DNA of 64,000 nt, taken from NCBI RefSeq assembly GCF_001649575.2, contig NC_051441.1, positions 8,076,534-8,140,533 of the forward strand, given 5' to 3'. The DNA comes from Kryptolebias marmoratus. Taxonomy: Eukaryota; Chordata; Actinopteri; Cyprinodontiformes; Rivulidae. The notes under the pieces were generated by a model, which was given only the letters and a program-made list of their open reading frames with translations, ran no database searches and was not told the origin of the DNA. Shown piece by piece: positions 59,363 through 64,000 of the stretch (position 1 is the stretch's first letter; each line of letters begins with the position of its first letter). Both the position numbers and the translations under genes were made by a program.

Positions 59363-62300
59363 GCTGCATGTTATATTTATGCTGTTGATGTTGGATTCAG
59401 AAAATAATTAAAGATGAGTCTTTCCTTTGACTAAAAACAAACAAAAACACAGAAACAAGAAGCAGATGACCAGAAGATAAAAACTTGCTCTTACCTCACG
59501 CTTTTCTACAAATGCTAGGTTAAACTATACATATCCCCCCAAAAAATATTATAATATAAAAATACTTTTTTAGTTTTCTTTTCTTTTATCGCAACTATTT
59601 TTCAAAAACTTTTACTTTTTCTGCTCATACCTTATTTCTAAAGAGAGACAGCATGTTTAGAGTAAACTGAAAGAGAAAATTAACATTTTGGAACAAGACA
59701 CTTCTGCTTTTTCAAAGAGCTAAAAATACACCTTAAGAGCATGCAATATACTATAAAGCTTGAAAACATTGCCCAGTGACAGCTTTAGTTGAGCTGAAAA
59801 CTATTTGTTGCAAGAGGTAATGGTTATTACCACCTTCTGCTAGGAAATGTCCTTTTTCTTTTCACCCAGAAATTTCAAAATTATACTAGAAAATCCACAA
59901 CATAACTAACGTTTCTGCCATCTTGCTGGTTTAAACACTTCTGTACACATCCAGGTTATGAAAAGTCAAGGCCTCAGTGATGCCAGTGCTCATCGGAGCA
60001 CTCCCAAACTGGAAGAGTGGCTCCAGCAGAACTCAGGAACAACATCAAAGATCTAGAAATGGCTAAGATACTTTTCACAACCCTTAAGTGAAGTGGAACC
60101 GCACATGTGGATAAATATGGGTGATCTGGCAGTTTCGTTTTCTATATATGTGTGTATGAGTGTGTGTGTGTGTGATTGTCTCTTTTCAATTTCTGGATGT
60201 CACATTCTTTGAGCAGCATTGTACGGCCTAACCCAGTTTAATGTAGCAATCCAAATTAAAAACAGAGTGATGCTCTGTGGATAATGATGACTCAGCTGGA
60301 CAAAGATCACATTTTTCAAAAAGTAATGGGTCAGAGCTCAAGTATTACCTCTGCACATTCTCCTTGTACATTTAGGTATTTACTTGAGTTGGCTGACTTT
60401 CTTGCAGTCCTTTTTCAAAGAGTGATTTCCAGTGTGATCATGGCAAGCCTCCAGGGCCTATCCTGTTATCTCATGACCGTCTTCCTGACCATAAAAAGAG
60501 AGAATGCATATAGAGTTTTGGTGTTTTGTGTCGACTGTGTTTGTTTTCATTTTAGGCTTTTTTCCCCCTGCATTCTCAAACAATAAAGAGGGCCCTCTAT
60601 GCAGCCTGGCTGTCTCAACTACTTCCTGTCAAATCAATAACAAAAAGGTCAGACTAGAAAATCGTGTCTAACTGCTTGTGTATTTGTCTTACACAGATGA
60701 CTCAACTCAGTTTTCTATTTTCTACTGTGAGTTGCATCGATGCACATTTCCAAAACAGACACAGAAGACAGTATGGCTACTGCAGTGTTCAGTGTTTCTT
60801 GCATGCAGTTGATGTTCAACTTTTTTATAATGACTGACATTTTATGCATTGCTTACACCAGTAGCCATAAGGTTCACTTTTGCTGTTGTTGTTGTTTTGT
60901 TTTAAAAAAAAAACTTCTCAAACTGTTTTGGAAATGTCTGGTGAGTTGATGCTGGAAAGTGCTACCCTTCCACTTCATGTGTGAAACTTTCACTGTAGAG
61001 GAGTTGGATTGTGGTTAAGCAAACTGCTGGCTTTTGACTTCACAAACCACAGAGGGATATTGCTGACAGAGGTATGAAAGCTCACTGACCCATTGTTTAA
61101 GTCTTATGTAAGTATGGGTGGAGAGAAAGAAAAGCCAAATAGCAAGAAAAGAAAAAAATCCAACATTTTGTCTTCATTCTAATTTGTCTATTACTGACAT
61201 TTCATGTATTGGTGCACATAAATCTTCCCTTTTTTGCAAGGAATTACAAAATAGAAATTATTGGCTTTTAGCTGTCTGTATTAACTATCTTTTAAAATAC
61301 AAACATGATTATTCTTCAAACAATGAACAAGAGAACACATTTAATAACCAATGACTCAGAAGTAATAGTTTCGATTACCAAAACCAGAACCTATTTATTC
61401 TTTTCCTGTGTGCAATCAGCAGAGGTTAACCTCTGACTTTTTTCAACACCATGCTGAGTTTCACAAACTCAAGGCAGCTTGATGTTTAAATGTTTTTACT
61501 CTTGGTGAAACAACAAATGTTTGTCTTTAAAAATATTTAGCTTGTTAATTTAACTGATTATTTAACAATATTGGTGAAGAATCCCAAAATAAGCTTCTAG
61601 CATCACATTATAGTCTTTTTTAGATCAATACAAATCATTGCTTTCTGTTTTTAATTTACATTTTTATACAGGTCTAAGTATTTTCAGAAACATAATTATA
61701 AGTTTTATCTAATAAAGAGCATCTAGTAGAAAAATTGTTTAAGATGCAATAGATATATTTACACTAACTTAAAACACAGCTGGCTTTCTGATAAAAATAA
61801 ACCTTGAATGTCATTCAAAAGGGCACCAGAAATCCCCTTTTTAGCGTTTGAATCTGACTTTCACACCCCTGCCTGCAATGTGCCTTGTTTCAGTATGTGC
61901 AAAATGACATTTCCCCCATTTAGTTGTGAACAAAAAGTTCTCAAGCATTTAGAGGAAGTGTGGTCATGTGGTCTCCCCTCCTTCACACCTTCAAGATAAC
62001 CTTTTATGCTGAGATCACACTGAATCAAATGTTTTATTTTCTTTTTTTCTTTTGCTGCTTGAAATTTGTTCTTAAAATTTTATGATCTTAATTGTGTTTG
62101 AATGTCTCCTGTTTTGTGTGATGTCCTTCAGGTGTAAATCTTTAAAGCAAGTAAGTTACAATAAATGAACAAACAAAAAAAACACGTGAATAAATAAATA
62201 AATAACATGTTAAAGCACCCAAACTGAGTAAAAGGGGAAATATCAGTAGGTTTGGAGAAAGAGGCAGTTGCGGTTTGTAAACTGTTGTTGTATTGAGAAA

Positions 62301-64000
62301 GAAGTGTTAACACCCTAATAGCCTTTCTGGTTAATTGATGTCAAGTACATTTAATTTTCAAAATAACTGTGTTTGGCAACTTCATGAGTCAAAGAAGCAA
62401 ACATTTTGCTCAAGTTGATAAAAAAAAATGGTGTGACGCCACTTACTTTAATATTTTGACGGTAAAACTGAACAACCTAGTGGAGAAAAGAATATATTAA
62501 ACCTTGTTAACAGGAAGCAAGTGCTTTTCTTCTTTAAAGTGGCAGTGCTGTATATGCAATAATGCTTCTGTTTTGTGTGGGTTTGTATCCATATCAAAAG
62601 AAAACAGAAAACCTTTGCTGGTGGTGCAAATACTTGATGTTTTTCAGTCCTAAGAATCAGTCATTTGGGGTATAGAACAACAGTTTACTTCATGTTATTG
62701 GATTGGAAATTAGGGTCAAGCTAAAAACTCAGCAAATTCAGCAAGTTTTAGGGAAACTTGTAAAGCTGCTGACATGAGCCTTTTCAACAAGATGCTGGTT
62801 TCTATGAACACTACTAAAGCCAGAGGGCTGCTTTTGGGCAAATGATCAAACATGTTTCATGTTAACAGAAAAACACTTGCACTGCAACACCATCTTTATT
62901 CTCCCAGCTTCAAAAACATTTTTTGAATTTTTAATTCAAATTTTTTAGATTTGTTAGTTTTAATTGAAGTAAATTATAAGATAGAACAAGTGACATTCTT
63001 CTGTATTAAACAGACTATTTACAGTTTTGGTAAAATCAAAATATTGCCATCACAATTCTTATAAAGTGCAGCAAAAATAAACAGGCATTAAATTTAAACC
63101 TGAGACTAGTTGTGAGGAATTTGCTGAACAAAATGCATAAAAGAAATTCAGACAAATGCAAACCAAAACATAAGTAGCAAGCTTTCTACTTACTGATGAT
63201 CATATTTGTTTGCCTTTTTTTTCCATTTTGCCTGTATTCTGAAAAGATCATAAAGCTAAGAGGGAAATTTAGTCCCAAAAACAATGTATTTTACTGTATA
63301 TCAAAGTAACACTTCCTGTCAAAAGTAACTCAACATGCATTTGAATTCATATTGAAAGAAAGTATTTTTTTGCTTTTGTTTAAATAGCTTATCATGTTCA
63401 CAGTGTCACATGCCACTTCTGTTCCCTTCAGAGGAAATGAGCTGAACTCGTCTCTTATCATCCTTGCAGCCATCTCTAAAAGTTGTTGTATGATTTTTAT
63501 TAATGCAGGGCAGGACTGTATGAGAATGTGCCCTGTAAATCTGGAGCTTTATCACAGTATTTTTGCTCTAAATATTGCAGACTAATAAGCTTAAACTTCA
63601 CCAAATAGCATTCCAACAACAGAACAAATGAGACCAATAGCCAATAAAATTGATAATACAGAGCAGGTGAAAGTTATAAAGTATAATATCTTGTTTACAA
63701 AATCTTGTAACACAGAAAAAAATGGCAGTTATTTCAGTGAATCAATATTTTCATAAACAAATTTGCCATCCTTTTCTCATCAACTCTTCTAATAAGATTC
63801 GTTTTTCAGATTTTAGACATGAAGTGTAATATTTCCTGTTAGTGTGTGTTGCTTTTATTAAAACTTATCATATCAATTCTAATAAGCTTAGACATTCTAA
63901 CAAGTTTTTTTAAAGTTCAAAAATTGGGTTTCTGCACCCAATTGTGCATTTTATACACAGCTTAATGTATTACCATATATTTATGAATATATTTCAGTCT

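Larger units (their letters stand above)
57469..64000. other. Apparent gene-free flank
   Basis: In 6.5 kb I find only short open frames without family motifs or convincing splice-linked exons. The stretch holds a dispersed repeat (58,630-58,815), a GGAT repeat (59,324-59,362) and a short TG run (60,151-60,174). It could include distal regulatory DNA or a UTR of a gene beyond the window. Confidence 0.5.

Noticed and set aside
57544..63585. Scattered frames of 60-100 codons in the right flank
   Set aside because: Low-complexity or AT-rich composition, no domain motifs, no consistent splice-linked partners.

Overview
This is about 64 kb of nuclear DNA from a ray-finned fish, most likely a teleost. 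The genes are small and split by short GT-AG introns. The non-coding DNA is AT-rich and contains tRNA-derived SINEs, MITE-like elements and long microsatellites. The order gmip - colgalt1 - pgls - slc27a1 - ptger1 - adgre5-like matches genes that lie together on human 19p13. I cannot name the species. Exon limits below were read by eye from splice sites, reading phase and recalled human orthologues. They are models, not transcript evidence.

Layout. 1-9,460 (minus): gmip, a Rho GTPase-activating protein whose 3' end lies off the window. 10,080-16,260 (minus): colgalt1, the ER collagen galactosyltransferase. 17,018-19,240 (minus): pgls, 6-phosphogluconolactonase. 19,505-27,681: three related C2H2 zinc-finger genes (two plus, one minus). 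They share an N-terminal helix, similar exon phases and short KxE/KEE motifs, so they look like local duplicates. 28,461-30,833 (plus): a complete vac14 with no intron in its coding region, the most unusual gene here. 32,131-36,250 (plus): a broken TRIM fragment followed by an intact TRIM35-like gene. 36,600-44,560 (minus): slc27a1 (FATP1). 45,291-48,560 (minus): ptger1-like prostaglandin receptor. 49,313-57,036 (minus): an EGF-type adhesion GPCR of the ADGRE5/CD97 type. 57,040-64,000: no gene that I can support.

The genes do not form one pathway. They are ordinary neighbours in a conserved block, with a lineage-specific insertion (zinc-finger cluster, vac14 copy, TRIM genes) between pgls and slc27a1. 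I see no sign of an undescribed system in the sense of an operon or defence island. The features most worth following are the intronless vac14, the 17-bp perfect inverted repeat framing its shared promoter region, and the duplicated zinc-finger module.
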